A stretch of DNA of 64,000 nucleotides from Haemonchus contortus (Eukaryota; Nematoda; Chromadorea; Rhabditida; Trichostrongylidae): positions 35,720,215-35,784,214 of the forward strand of contig LS997562.1 in NCBI GenBank assembly GCA_000469685.2. The letters run 5' to 3'. Positions 10,796 through 24,104 of the stretch are shown here, piece by piece. The notes beneath the pieces were generated by a model. That model was given only the letters and a program-made list of their open reading frames with translations, had not been told where the DNA came from and searched no databases. The position numbers were made by a program, and so were the translations under genes. Each line of letters starts with the position of its first letter. Position 1 is the stretch's first letter.

Positions 10796-12890
10796 ATTCT
10801 CGGACCTTTGGCATCTCAGTCCCCCTCCTGTAACTCCGGTGTTTGATAGGTTGTGCCCAATACAGGACCACTTAAACGAAAAGCTCAAATTCTCTATTTT
10901 ACTATCGTCCTAATATCAACGACTGGACCCTTTGGAAGCTACACCTTTGATGCTACTTTTCTCATTTGATTTTTCTTATATAAAGCTCCATTTGAATCTT
11001 GTACATTATTATACAATTCTTCAATCTCTTCAATCTCATGAGGAATAACTTCAGCAGAAGTGAAGTCTCATTTTTATTTTGTGTCCAGCTTTCCTTCAGT
11101 GCCTGAAACTTTGATAAAAATCAGCACAGCTGGCTTTGTCTGTGCGACCGCAGAAGGCTCAGTTCAGCTCAGAAAAGAGACAAACATTCGATTAGTTTTC
11201 GGTAATAAAAAGGGTAGAGATTAGGAAGTCGAGAAGAATCCCCTGAGAACTTCGGTTTCTTTCAGTATTGTATCATATGACTCCATTCAGATCTGTCTCA
11301 TGTGTCATTTGATAAGACTTCTACGTTCACTGAGCTTCCTTCACCAACACTGCATGATACAGCCAGACCAATGCGAATTAAGAAAGCTCTAACGGTGCCT
11401 CCTTTCAAAGTACATTTTTATTGAGAAGGCTTTAGCAGCTTGCGAATAACTAAGGACTGACACTGCTTCTGTTGCTGTACGCTTATAGCTGTTTACGGAT
11501 GATGGCTCTCGACAGGAACTCCTGATGAAGGCACGATAACTTTGTTCACACGTATTCGAACCAGATTCTTTTCATGACCATCTTTTGATTTTTCGATTGT
11601 GGGAGAAAAGAGAGGGGATGGCGGTGGGAGGGGTAGGGATGGGGATGAGGGGAGGGTAGGAGAGAGGGATATATCTTTCCGCCTGGGGTATCTTCTGCTC
11701 CGACAATCTATTACAGTGATTGAATCCTCTTTTATGAAATGATCCGAGTACTTTTTGGCCATTGCTGAGAAATGACTCTCATTTCAGAGAATATATTCAG
11801 AAACCTTGCCCAGGGTCTTTGCATTGGTCTACCAGCATTCATCACCTTTCGATTCCACGTTGAAGTACACTGCCTCTGCCTGAAACATACCCAGATGGAC
11901 CTAACACTTTGCCCTTTTTACTCTCAACTTTTACCGCTTATCAGATGTGAATGTAAATTCTTGTGATAACGATCAGCTGATTTGCTACCATAGTTTATTT
12001 ACATCAACACTTCAAATTGAAACAGATATTGAATAGATGCATAATCATATTATCTAAAATAGAACAATCTGTTATTCCGTTTCACCAGACCGATACGATA
12101 GAAACAAAAATGAGTACGGTAGGAAAAAAGTGAGAAAACCCGAAAAAAAGAATACAGTTATCCGGAAAAAAAGACACCACCCGAGAGCACAGCTCAAGGG
12201 TGAGAGGGAGAAAACGGTGATAGCGATAGAGAGCTCAAAAAAAAAAGAAATGATAATGACTCGACTCCTGGTAGGGGAAGGGTAACAATCGGGGGATTCA
12301 ACAATGTGGAACGAGTAGAACTATCGGAAAAAATCAATAATCGATTGGTAAGCACACATTAATGACGGCTATTTGGTCAAGCAAGAAAAACATTTCTGTA
12401 TTTGCGGGCTTCGCTAAAGTCTGCAATTGTGCGTCAGTCAATGAGTCGGTCTGCGACGTTGATGGGACATATGGACCACGTTTGGCATAAAAAATATCTA
12501 GAATCTCTCTAATACAATTTCGACACAAAATTACGGAATGTTACAGAAAAATTTCAAAATTGGAGATATGACGAAAGAGCTGAATTGCATGAATCGTGAT
12601 TTTTTTTTCATTTAAAACTCTCCAAAATGAAACGATTCATGCATGCCATCTCTAAAAAATAGCGGCTCACAAAAAAAAGAAAGTAAATCTGTCTAAAAAA
12701 ACAAAAAAATATTGATGAACCACAATTGAAAAAAAACAACAAAAAAGAAATATACAGATCAAAAAAATTGAAGAAAAAAAGGAAAAACAAGGGGATTGAG
12801 ATGGTAACTCCAATCAATCAACTATAACGCAACAGATGAAGACACAACGATGATGATGATAATGGTGGTGGCAGCAGGGCGATGCTCTGA
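10796..12890. other. Gap between convergent genes; long 3' UTR of the CREB3-like gene
   Basis: Right part (about 11990-12890) is probably the 3' UTR of the minus-strand CREB3-like gene: TTTATT at 11994-11999 is an AATAAA signal on that strand, and 12120-12790 is full of A runs, so the transcript would be U-rich. No coding exon is seen in 10796-11990. Confidence 0.45.
11601..11669 (+). repeat. G-rich purine tract with quadruplex potential
   Basis: About 70 bases of almost pure purine on the plus strand with at least five runs of three or four G separated by one to four bases. This meets the usual pattern for an intramolecular G-quadruplex. It lies between the two convergent genes. Confidence 0.7.
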
Positions 12891-15800
12891 TCAGATGAGC
12901 TCCGCTTTGAATCGCTTCATCGGTGGTGGTTGCGTACGGTATTGAGTCTGTACCTGTTGATGGGGATGGGTGGTGTACATGCGTTGTTGATGTTGCTGAT
13001 TGGTAAAGTTAGCCAGTCGTACACCATTCGGCGGAGTAGTGTATACTATGGTCTCCGCTGATGGATAGTCGAGTTTTGGATCCTAAAAATTGCATTTCAA
13101 ATAGTTCAAAAAACAAAGTGAACCAAGAGAGTCAGCGCTGATTCATCGCAACCAAAGGATAAGCCATGCATTCGAGTCTCAATTAGAATTTCGGAGATGA
13201 TTCCATTCAAATTTGGCACAAACGACGACCTGGGTTGGGGTTGCTGGTGTGGTGAGCTGATGATTTCATCCTTCCGAACTAACTCAACTCAAATAAAAAA
13301 CAGAGGACTCTCGGTATGCCAGCCTAGGACGAAATTCCCTTTGGGATTCGATCCCTGGACAAGATCCCCATCGCTCCCTAACCGAAAGAGTCGTCATGCA
13401 GTAAAAATTGTTCCGGGGTACGGAGACGAAAAGAAAAGAGATTCTTGACCATCCTAAGTGGACTAGTTTCGGAAAACTAGCAAAAACCATGGCGGCGCTG
13501 AGTATGTGGGTTTAAGACTCTTCGTTCGACTTTTTCTAGGCGGATGAAGCACCTATAAGGTCAGGGTATTCGAAAACCTATCGGTCCTCTCGGAATAGAG
13601 AAAAACCAACCCCAATAATTAAACTTTCGGAACGAAACCACGATTTCACTATTTGGAGGCATAATCCTGATTTTTAAAAATGATCTCGATAAGGAATGTA
13701 CTCACCGGTAGCAAATTTATTCCACCCGACCCGGTCCCAGAACCCGTTGTCTTCGAACCAACTCCTCGAAAACGGGCTTGCGCAGCCCCTTCTGAGCCTA
13801 TAGGCTTCGCCACAGCCATAGTTGGCTCATCAGGGATTGGCGCCTCTGGCACTTGAGGACATTGGCCTCCTCCTTTGGACACGTACTCCATAAGGGTTCG
13901 TGAGCGAGCTGTACCTGAAATGTTGGGATTGGCTAAGTGGGCACAATGAAAAACGTTCGAGCAAGTGACGTGCCTTCTTTGAAGCGATTCTATTTGAAGC
14001 TTCTCGAATGAGCCATGAAGTCACAAAATACAGAACAAGGCGATAGATTGGACAGTACCTTGTGAAGGGGCTCGCCTTGACACCTCTTGCAGGCTGAGGT
14101 TATGTGGTTGACGGGCGGCAGCTCGCGAAGCCTCCTCGGATTCGATTGACCTCTGCTTTGACTGCTTAAAAGGAATTATCTGAAATCGTACCCAACTGTA
14201 CTTCTGGACAAACTGCCACAAGATCAGATTCAGCAGAAGCTTGTCGGAGCCAATTATTTCTTAGCTGTACTCACCAAAGGGTTCAGATGTGGAGCAACCA
14301 ACAAGCAAACTGAAAGCAGCAAAACCGCGAGGCAGGTACCAGCCTGGGCTCCACGTCGTGTACTCTGCAAAAGAAAAAGTGGTTAGCTAGAAGGAGACAA
14401 AACTGCGAAAACTGGCTATTTACCTGGCCAAGGGCCGCCTGAAGCTTCCGTAACTGTGACAGAACCGACTGATGCTGACGAGTAAGCAACTCTACCTAAA
14501 CAGCAGGACCCTTTATATCGTTTCGAAAAAAATGACACAATGGGTTCTCTTGTAGCACTCACTTGGGCTTTGAGTTCCTGATTTTCCTGACTGCAATCAG
14601 CGACGCGGTCTTCCAACTGTTCAATGTAGTCCTAAAATGAAAAAGCTTCGATTTTGAGCTCTCCCAATGATAAAACAGAGGAATGACCTCCAATGAATGA
14701 ACCATTTTATGGCAATTGAAATCGCATACGAGAAGTTTATTAGGTTCGGTTCTGAAGTGCAGTCCTAGGAACGACCTTATCAACTGAGAAAGACCTTCTG
14801 TCCTTACGAGGGAGTGCTTGCTGAGTATTTTTTCTTATACGGCTGTCACAGGGATATGGTATGTCCTATATTCAGAGACTACATATTTACCTAGCCCATG
14901 CCTTGCCTAACTTAAAAGCAACTACCCCGTTGGCAACAAAAGTTTTTCAAGTTGTTTTCGTAGATTTATTGGTTGCTTTGTTTGGAGTGAAGATTCACTA
15001 CTTCCTTGCGGAGTTTTTAGAAGAAACAATCAATTTCAGTGATCTGATGCTTCGATGGTATCGCCACCTTCAGAACCAAGTTCTATCAAAGGCGCGGTAA
15101 ACTGCAGACACGCTAGATTCAGATCAGTAGCGATTCTGATGAGATCAGTCAATGTCCACAACTTTTCCGATCGTCAAAGGTTTGCAGGATTAGGGATCAA
15201 GGGACAATTCAAGTGAGAAGAAGTATCAACACAGTACCTAGTGGGCAACTTTTGTTCGCATGGGAACGTAAAATGGTTCTGGCTGAGTTTGGCAGAAGGA
15301 GAATGAATAAACCAGCTATCATAAAACACTGCAATTGTCCAAAATGCGTTTATAAACTTACAAGAATTTTATTAAGAAGTCGCACCAGAAAGTTTCCCAA
15401 TCATTAGGACCCAATTCCTTTTTTTATCTAGTTTCAGCTCGTTTTAGCCCGATACATCCATCAAAATATTGACCTTTGCGAACTCTGACTATCCTTCTTG
15501 GTTCCCTCCCATTGAGCTTTCTGAGTGAACAAAAGTCACCCTTATTGGATCATTCCGACTTGGGACAGCAAGTTCCAATAACCAGTAACCACTCGTAGAC
15601 AACTTCATTCATAATGAGGATAATGGGCCGAATGCGTAATGAAGTCGAACCCTTGACATAGTTCTTTGGAAAAGTTCGTCGGGCGTTTTGCAAAGGATGA
15701 ATGAGTTCCGAATCAATCACAGGTGAAAGAAACGAAATTAAGGCCATGCAACGATACATTAGCATCATTGCGGTCAATAGAATTTTCGTGAATGGATCAT

Positions 15801-18800
15801 TGATAACATACTGATTGCGATAAGAAGTTCCAATGAGACTCCTTCTCTCGATGGAACTGGGCAAATTCAATTCCAGTCCCTTTTGTCTATTGTAAAAAAG
15901 GAAGCTACAGCTTTGATTAATGGGTTGACTTCGAAACTCGACGCATGCGCTCAGCTTTTTTCCAGATTTCCCAGGAATGTGATCGTTTCGATTGTAAAGA
16001 CAGCTAGATTGGACAACATGTGCACATCTGCCACTCAAAACCAGCAATGAATGCTGAGGCTTCGGAAAAGCGAGGCAAAGAAATCCAGTAAATCTGGAAA
16101 GAGGCCATCAAATGCCAAGGGTCGCTTTGATCAGTCCCGTTTCTGAGATGCGCCCCGCATCGCACTTCCATTCAGAATCGTGATGGCTTTTCATTCAGGT
16201 TTGTGGCATGTAGAACGGCAAGCGATGTACAAGTCAGTGTGCTTTACATTCCCAGATGAAACGGGTACCAATCAATCGAATCATGGAAGCTCTTTGGCTG
16301 AATTGGGTGGGTATCGATGCCCAGATCATCCCGCTTACATTCTCAGAATGATATTAGCCTAATTTTTTTACTTCTTGACTTCAATAGCTCTTCTTGCACT
16401 CTATTTACCGACCGAGTTTCATTAGCTTGAGATATATCTTCAGCCTAACATATACCTCCCAAATCCCATTCCCACCCCGCATTTCCCATTCCTAGTCCTT
16501 TTCCACTCACCCTAAACCAAGACGAGCCTAGGAGGGAAAGAGGAAACGGTGATTAGTCTTGGGAAGAGGCTGAACAAAGCATTTCTCATTTTATTTCGAA
16601 TATTCCCCTCCATCAAAAGAGACTTTCGAACAATTTTATCATTTGATGTCATTCATTTCAAGACTACTGCCGTTTTTACAAGCACCTCCGATTCCAATTC
16701 ATTTCACCATTCTTATCAAATCCGAAGCATCTGATTCAGGAAAAAATGCCTAAAACCCTCGCTTCCTTCATTCCTGACTGTCTGATATTCGCTCCGCGAT
16801 AAAAAGGACAATTTAGCAAAATGTGCGATGGCATTTTCAGGACAGATGTAGTACACCGCTTTATTGAAGCTCTCGGTCCATCCGTTAAGAACATCGTTCC
16901 ATCGTCAACTGAAGCAACAATGCTGCGAACAAATAAAAAGGTTTTGACGCAACAGGAACAATAGAAGCTGTTCCCATTGAAATCGTCATTGTTCTGTTTT
17001 TGTCCCATCTCACGAGAATCCGGCTCTTAGAGGAGGACAATGGATAAAAAGTGGAGAATGGGGTGATTGGATATAATTGAACAGTCTGGTAGCTAAAACC
17101 CAGTCGGATGGGAGACCATTCAGTGCCGTGGGATGCTTGTACCTGCACTTTTGTTTCCTCCAAAAAGTCGGGAACGCACCGGTAAACGGAGCTGTGGAAA
17201 ATCCACTCGGTTCGCTTCAGACAGACCCGACCCATGCAAGGTTTGGAACGATCTTGTTCGCTATACTAGGGCTCAGGAGGACCCTAGCAAGACCCAGTAG
17301 CATCCCTGACTGCACGGTAACCGACGGGAATCCCTTCCCAGCGACGACATTCACTTTTTGAAAGGTCGCTGTAACAGTTTTGCGGGAAACCTAGCCGGAT
17401 GCGACCATGTGATTGAAAAGAATTCAGGTCGAGTAGGGTATCGGACGTTGCCCTCTGGACGCAGTCACATGAGTGTATTGTTGAGTTTTCGCGAGCTACT
17501 TTTCAGATTAAACTGAAAATGGCAGTTGAGAGATCACGCCGATCATGTGTGCTGGATCGTTCTAAGAGATAATTCGCGACAGCGGGTGTCCCTTTTGACA
17601 GCGACGAAACATCGTGCAACCATCGCCGGACAACCTTGGAATCGGATCCATCCATTCCCCGACTCCAGCAATAAATTTCATATCATATCGACGACGTTCA
17701 ACCATTTGACCGTTTCCGTCCATTGAGGAGGATCTTTGTGGTAAGAGTTTGGGGAAAAGAAATCGTCCGTCCGGTGGGTACACAAAAATCCTCGACCGGG
17801 TGCCGATCAAACAGTACTTCACCACGACACTGCCAGTCACCGTCTACAGAGCAATGATTACCGACGGAGCAAACCAAAAGCTGAACTCGGTATTTGGTTG
17901 TTGAAAGGACAGGAAGAAGTATCAAGCATACGTATAGCCAAAGGAGAACTGTAATCAAAGAGAAAACCAAAGAGAACACTATGTGTATGAGAGGGTTTTT
18001 GCACCAAAACCAAAATTCTGGACGGAGATGCCCACACGGAAAACGGAAATCGGAATTTCCTGTGTTCGAGGGCAGACACAAGGATGAGACGCAGTTACAA
18101 TCGCAATGACTGACAAGTGGATTCTTATATGAGGTATATCGGCCAGAATGCTACCAAAGGTATCCAAGAAAAAGTAGCTTGATAGAGAAGATTGGTCTTG
18201 ATCACCTTAGCAAGGATGAGCCGTGCATTTCGACTGTTCCAAAAAACCTAAGCGCGGATGCGAACTATTACAACATGGGTATGAGAAACACGGAACGACT
18301 TAGAACCAACGATGTTATGATTGTCCCATTCGAATTGGGAATAGGAATCGACCTCGGGGAGGGTAATGGCCTTAACAGGCTAGTCTGGAGAATGGAACTA
18401 GTGAGTAGATGGCGAGTTTAGTCTCTGAACCAACCAGTTTGAGCCCTTGAGAGGCATGAGTGGAGAATTGACCCCTTCGAAGGCCTTGACGAGATCAGAA
18501 CAGAAGAAGCAGTTGCACAAAAATAACTACATAGACTGAGGATATCCACGCTAGATGTCTCTTTCTTCCATAGGATACTGCTCAGTCACATAAGGGCACC
18601 TCTTGACCACCCTAAGGTCGCTGATTCCACTACTTCAACGCTTTATGACGCAACCCGCAGAAACTTACCGTCCCATTGTTCTGACACTGTAACCCTGTTT
18701 CTTGGACCGTTTTTACGATTTCCAATTGTCATACAAACTCTTTTAATACCTGTTTGCGTTTTCTGCTTGTCTGTGCACTCCTCTTGTTGCGAATCTTTCG

Positions 18801-21800
18801 TCGAATTCGTTTCAGATCACGTTCTTCGGCTTTTGTTAGCGGATAGAATTCGGGCAAAAGAATCGATTCCTTTTTACATAATCGTTTTTCCTCTTCGGTA
18901 AGAATCAGAGCGGGATATTTCCTTTGACGTTCACCTAAACCGTTCCAATAGTATGGGTAAGGAACCTTGGGAAGATTGCGGCATACCTGAAGTTCCTTTG
19001 ATGATACCACCGCTGTGACATGGCCCAAGGCTTGAAGATGAGTTGGACGAGTATGTGCTTGGGGAGTTCAGAGAGATATTGGCTGGATTACGCAGAGCTG
19101 GCTCTAAAAATAGCTGAAAATCAATAAAGCTATGGTGGAAGCAAAAAAAACTGAACACCACACGCACTTTCCCTTGAAAATCAATCACAATACCACTTTA
19201 TCCCCAGTGATACATAGAGATACTCGATGATCTATGACTATCAAATAGAGCATGGGTACTCGAGTAATTTCCATAAATAATGACGGGATTCGGAAGGATT
19301 ATCTGAAGGTCGAATCGTTTATGATCCTCTTATTACCCACGAGCCGCCACCGATCCCATCAGATCCTAAAGCTTTGAAACTTAGCAACAAAGGCTATCGA
19401 GTAGACCTAACGGCGGAAATCTCTTTAACCCCAACTTTGCGGAGAAATAGAACACAGGGTAGGACCAGATCCCGGTCCTCTTCTTTCTCGAGTCTTCCTT
19501 CTAAAAGCCTTATAGGGTATCCCACCAGTTTGCAAAGCAATTCATATTGTCCTCAACCACCAGCCGCTCCCTCGGTCCTCTTCAACATTCTCAGCCTTCC
19601 AATAACCGGACAGACCCTACCCAGTTGATCGCCAAAGTTTTATGCCCAACACTGTATCCTACTTAGTGACAGCCATGGGAGCGTCTCTCCACCTCGAAAC
19701 CTTGTTGAAGTGGTTAGCTTTCCGATGAGAACCCAGTTATCGTCAACAGAAGGTGTTGCCAGGTTACAGCAATGATTTCATGAATGAATAAATTCCAGAA
19801 GGGACGGGAAGGGCCTTCCTTGCGGGCGCTCAACCGCCCTTGTAAATTTCAAAATAGCATATTTCAGCTCGTCTAATTTCAGCGGGAAGCCATTTCCCGT
19901 TGCAATCGCTTCCAATCAGTCCCATTTTCATTGGAACCGTATGTTTTCAACCACGTAACACTACATCGTTCCACTTCTTAATCGCCGCTTTGCATACAAA
20001 TTGATGTAGCTTCACGAAGAGTGAATGCCGAGCCGCACTAATCTGAACTGGGCAATTGTTCAAACACCTCGTCTACCAAACGATCGATTAAACAATCAAT
20101 TGGAACACTTGATTGATGGGTCGACGGTGAGGGCTGACTGGCTGACATTGTAACGTCTAATAGTTATGAAGGCAGTAAAATTGGTTGCTGGAGAGCGACT
20201 CATGGGAAGAAGAGAAAAGAAAAACAAAAGAACGTCAAGTGTCACAGGCTTCTGGATTTTTGAACCACTCCCAGTCACTTCTTAAAAGCTCTATTACCCC
20301 ACTAACAATGGAATGTTACGAGCTTGCTTGAAACTGAGCATGACAGGGTTCATTATGTAAGAACGCTTCCATCCAGTCCAATCCTCCCACCTGTTCTGTT
20401 CCTCTTTTTAAACCATACCTTCCAAAGTGCATCTTTAATAACTGCTTCCAGAAGTGGACCTTTGGATACAGATGAAAAAAGAATATCATCCTTCCTACTC
20501 AATTTCGTTCTCGACCCTCCAAGCCCGCACCATCTTCAACCTGAATATTTCCAGGCCCTGGCTGCAAGACCTATGCCCCACCTTTCTACTTTTTTCCCGA
20601 ACGAATCTGTAGGGATCTAGGTTCACGGACGGTAGGGTCATGCCAAGGGTTTAGTGGGGTTCGTGGCTCACGACGAAGCGCCTCATTAGGGAGTCAATAA
20701 TGAAACACGAAACTGAAGAGAAGCTCATATAGAACCGAGCAGGACAGAGCACCTTTCAATTGGCTCGGGTACTCATGGGTCCCAGAAATTGCAAAAAAAA
20801 TTGGTGTACCATCAATATCTAGGCCCTTGAGGAGGTGGCAATGAGCTATCCGACCACATCACTTCAGTTTCCGCTGGGACATCCCCAAGTCTTTGAGTCA
20901 CTTCAACTTGAAACGTGCATTTCCTGCTACCTGTGGGATAAGCAGGATGAATCAGTAGCAGTCTCCGAAGAGCTGATTCCCCTGAACGCCTCGAACCCCA
21001 TTGTAACCGTAGCTATCCTAATTTCGAACGACATTCGACTCATTAAGAAAATGTGGTGGCGAGCGCCACTGAAAAACCCCCTTGCCGTCTAATAAATACC
21101 CCACTGAGAACGTCATCTAAAGGGGCATTCTGTCGTGTTTCACGAGCTTTGAATGACATCATCCGGAACCACCCACGTCATCCCCCTTCCCGGGATAAAT
21201 TAATGCTCTCGCCCAAATAAAAAAGCCATTCTCTCGAAATACCTAGAAACGCACTAAATCTGACGACAGGCGTTTGTCGTTGGGCGACAGGACGAGTGGT
21301 AAGTGTTGGCGCTCGTTTTTGCTGACTGGAGACTGGCTGAAGACGATATGGAGTGAACTGTGTGCGAGCTGTACCGTGTATTGTAGAAGTTGGTGGCTGA
21401 AATAGATGCTTTGGGAAAAGCTTCGGAGTAAGTAGGAAGTAGACAGGTACAGGTGAAACTGACCTGATCCGGAGTTTCCTGCTTGACATCGTCAAAAGAG
21501 GTTTGTGTAAAAAGTTCTTGACTGGCAGCTTCAAGAATGTCTAGGCGATAGGATGAACCTAAAATTTCAATGAAATAGCTTCCCTATCGGGGTATTCTCA
21601 ATCATTTCCACGCGAACGGCACCGTTCCACTATTACCCTTTCTTGCCCCTCTTCACAACCTTCACACTTCAAGGGAGAAGAAGCAACCAAGATGTCATTT
21701 TACTATTCTACTTCTTACTGTAAGGCGGAACCACCCGATTAATTACCAGTGAAAGCAGAGGTTCAAAGTATAACCGAACAAACCTTGGAAACAAAGCGAT

Positions 21801-22204
21801 ATTACAGCCGCTATGGCAGTTTTTCCTAGCATACCCAGACACTAACCTTCTGAACAGGAAGTGTTCGTGGGCGAATTGCTCCCATGACTCAATGATCCTT
21901 CACGAGGTGAACTCAACGGGGACAAAGCAGCATAGCTATGATCATCACATTGTTCCATTCCCTCCAACTGTGAGATCATCTTACTGCAGAAAGTGTCCTC
22001 GGCAGCTGTAAAAGTTGACCCTTATGACCCGCTGAATCCAGCATAGCTGTAAAACTACTGATTACCTTCAGGTAAAATTTCTTCGTCGTTGAGAAACGGT
22101 GAGAAGTTCTCCCAAAGGGAATTATCATCGGCCGCCAAAACCATACCCAAAGTTGGGTCGTCGCCATTTAGAAACGAAAAGTCCATATTCAAGTCGAAGT
22201 CCAT
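12891..22204 (-). CDS. crh-2: CREB3/CREBH-family ER-membrane bZIP transcription factor (CRH-2-like)
   Basis: Ten exons: 22066-22204, 21464-21540, 21243-21396, 18750-19103, 14563-14631, 14424-14495, 14275-14364, 14059-14179, 13706-13914, 12891-13082, about 491 residues. The acidic N-terminus ([17 protein letters not shown]) suits an activation domain. A serine-rich stretch follows, then [13 protein letters not shown] and the basic region [17 protein letters not shown] (about 224-241), then a leucine zipper ([20 protein letters not shown] onward). A hydrophobic helix [18 protein letters not shown] and a 170-residue Gly/Gln-rich lumenal part complete it. Family members are held in the ER and released by Golgi S1P/S2P cleavage; RTLM (RxLx) in exon 13706-13914 is a possible S1P site. 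Exon 18750-19103 is one base too long: the phase entering it and the bZIP frame differ by +1 near 18920-18950, so an indel is suspected. The ATG is ten bases from a TTTTCAG acceptor. Confidence 0.9.
14632..18749. other. 4.1-kb intron of the CREB3-like gene
   Basis: This intron separates the basic region from the leucine zipper. It contains the SINE fragment at 16125-16290 and several long ORFs without known motifs (minus strand 15550-16047 and 17698-18081). None has convincing splice structure or a start. The 2.1-kb intron at 19104-21242 is likewise without recognised content. Confidence 0.6.
16125..16290 (-). mobile_element. Partial copy of SINE family 2 in a CREB3 intron
   Basis: Matches the shared body of the family: CACTTCCATTCAGAATCG, then GCGATGTACAAGTCAGTG, then GGTACCAATCAATCG. 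The tRNA-like head is not visible. Confidence 0.6.
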
Positions 22205-22216
22205 GGCGGCCGGGCT
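22205..22216 (-). promoter_or_regulatory. Probable SL trans-splice acceptor of the CREB3-like gene
   Basis: On the minus strand CCATTTTCAG is followed by ten bases (CCCGGCCGCC) and then the start ATG. An acceptor so close to the ATG with no visible upstream exon fits spliced-leader addition. A conventional intron in the 5' UTR cannot be excluded. Confidence 0.5.
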
Positions 22217-23046
22217 GAAAATGGCTGAATGGCTCAGGCTACTCGTGGAATTTCTTACTCATTGAAACATTCCATAGGCGTAATGGAATGAAAGGAACAT
22301 ACCAAGTAAAATGGAATACGGTAGAAAATGAAAAAAGTAGGACGTCTTGGTGTATATTAAAGTGCAAGGCGGGGAATTAATGTTTATAGTTCCAACATGG
22401 CGATCAAAACGCGATATAACGTCGGCAATTGAATGAATGGGATGCCCCGAGTGGGGGGATAGGCTCGGCTCAATGGCGATGAGCCATGTGCACGGTGGGA
22501 TCAATAGGCAGAGGAGGCAATAGCCCTATACAACTGTACAAAGAAGAGGGGCGAACAAATAAAAGCGTTTAGGTATGGGGATGAGGGATAGCGATGGTGG
22601 GTGAGAGAGCGAAGAAAGGACAAATACAGGTCTCCCAAATGAGGACATATCCATCGTATGATCTCGGCCTTGAACATCGAATATCGCGACCAGAGATTTC
22701 TCGTCGTAAGGACGGATGGGAAGCTAGAATATCTTTTAAGATCGGACACAGGTGGATGAACCCCCAGTGGAAAACCAAAGCCCACACAGCTTTTCCCCCT
22801 GGAAGAGAGTTCTAATTAGAACAATAGGAATTAGAGTTATCGTCATCTCACGCGGTACAGGCTGATAAGAATAGTTGCGTCAGTCTGATAGGGGCAGTTC
22901 ATTAACAAAGAAGAATTCCATCAAAAGTATTTTTAGAGAGACCAGGAGCAGTAAAGTAAAAGGTCGGCCAAAAACCGTTATCTAGAACTAGTTTGTTAAT
23001 TGAGATCATTTCTAGCTCATTAGAAGAACTGGCAAATAGAGCCATC

Positions 23047-23064
23047 CGACGTCGACGTCACGTA
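23047..23064. promoter_or_regulatory. Double CRE-like site
   Basis: CGACGTCGACGTCACGTA holds two overlapping GACGTC cores and a GTGACGTC half on the minus strand. It lies about 0.85 kb upstream of the CREB3-like start codon. CREB3 proteins bind CRE (TGACGTCA) and related ACGTG-type elements, so feedback control is possible but unproven. Confidence 0.35.
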
Positions 23065-23607
23065 AATAATGACGAAGAGGGAGGGGCCGAAATGAACTCA
23101 GGGAGGCTTTTCTAATTTGTTTACAAGAGGCGTACCCATGGGAAAGAGGTTAGCAGAGGGTATTGAAAGTATAAAGGTCTCCAGTGGTTATCTCTAAATT
23201 GCATCATATGGGTGCAAAGAGTGCGGTGTCAGTATCCCCACCCTTTTTCAACAGGGTCACACCTTCCAGTGGCGGAATGACAGCGCCGGCCGGGTCAGCA
23301 AACTGTCAAGATAATCAATCAACCAGGTATCAATAAACGGTAGGATACCGAAATCTGATCCTTTACCTTATAGGAGCATCAATCGTATTGGGGACCCTGC
23401 AAGCAATGACTGCTCTTAGGGTGGGGGGTAAGGTACCGTAGGTACCCCTAAAAACCATTTCACCCGACTTTTAACTAGTAAAAACTGCATTTATCAAAAT
23501 TCCTAACTATAGTTCAGCATTACCCAGGATGTAAGTCGTTTTTGGAGCTCAAGCCCTACTACTGTATTCATTGGCCCTCACAGGTCATCGTGATGTTGAC
23601 ACTGCGC

Positions 23608-23615
23608 TGACGTCG
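23608..23615 (+). promoter_or_regulatory. CRE-like site TGACGTCG
   Basis: Seven of eight bases match the palindromic CRE, and it is followed by TCAC. It lies 1.4 kb upstream of the CREB3-like start. Confidence 0.25.
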
Positions 23616-24096
23616 TCACTTCCTATCGGAAGCGTCACACCGTTCAAGCAGTCATGCATTCCCCTACCACCCTTTACTTTTCCCCTCCCTGGAACCCTGG
23701 AAAGTTTTAGAATAATAAGCAAGGTACAAGCTGGATCACCCACCCTTTTCAGCCCTATTACCTCATGCATTCCCTACCTTCAGACCCGGGAAGAAAGAGG
23801 CATAGGGTGACCTGGAAACCCTGACGCCTCTACCTACCTCCCATGCGACAGTAAACCTTCTTCAGCAAAAAATGATCCTGAGACACTCACCAGTTTTCTG
23901 ATTACAATTTCGAAATTTTTCATGAAGGCTGGTTGATCTAAAATGTACTCGGGCCTACCATGCCCACTATTCTTCTCACGCTACTCAAAAACCTCCCTTC
24001 TCGCTGAATTCTCATCGCCAAACGTTTAACGGCTGCCTAGCGGTACATAAGTAATGATAGGCTATTGGGAGGTTTTTTCCGAGGTATTGAAAGGAA

Positions 24097-24104
24097 TGAC
24101 GTCA
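24097..24104. promoter_or_regulatory. Perfect palindromic CRE TGACGTCA
   Basis: Exact consensus CRE, 1.9 kb upstream of the CREB3-like gene. About one such 8-mer is expected by chance in a 64-kb window, so position is the only support. Confidence 0.3.

Noticed and set aside
13330..13420. tRNA-like B box GGGATCGAATCCC on the minus strand in a CREB3 intron
   Set aside because: No matching acceptor stem or D arm could be drawn; possibly another SINE remnant.
15550..16047. 165-codon minus-strand ORF in the CREB3 intron
   Set aside because: No motif or sensible splice context. With six frames over 64 kb, one or two chance ORFs of this length are expected.
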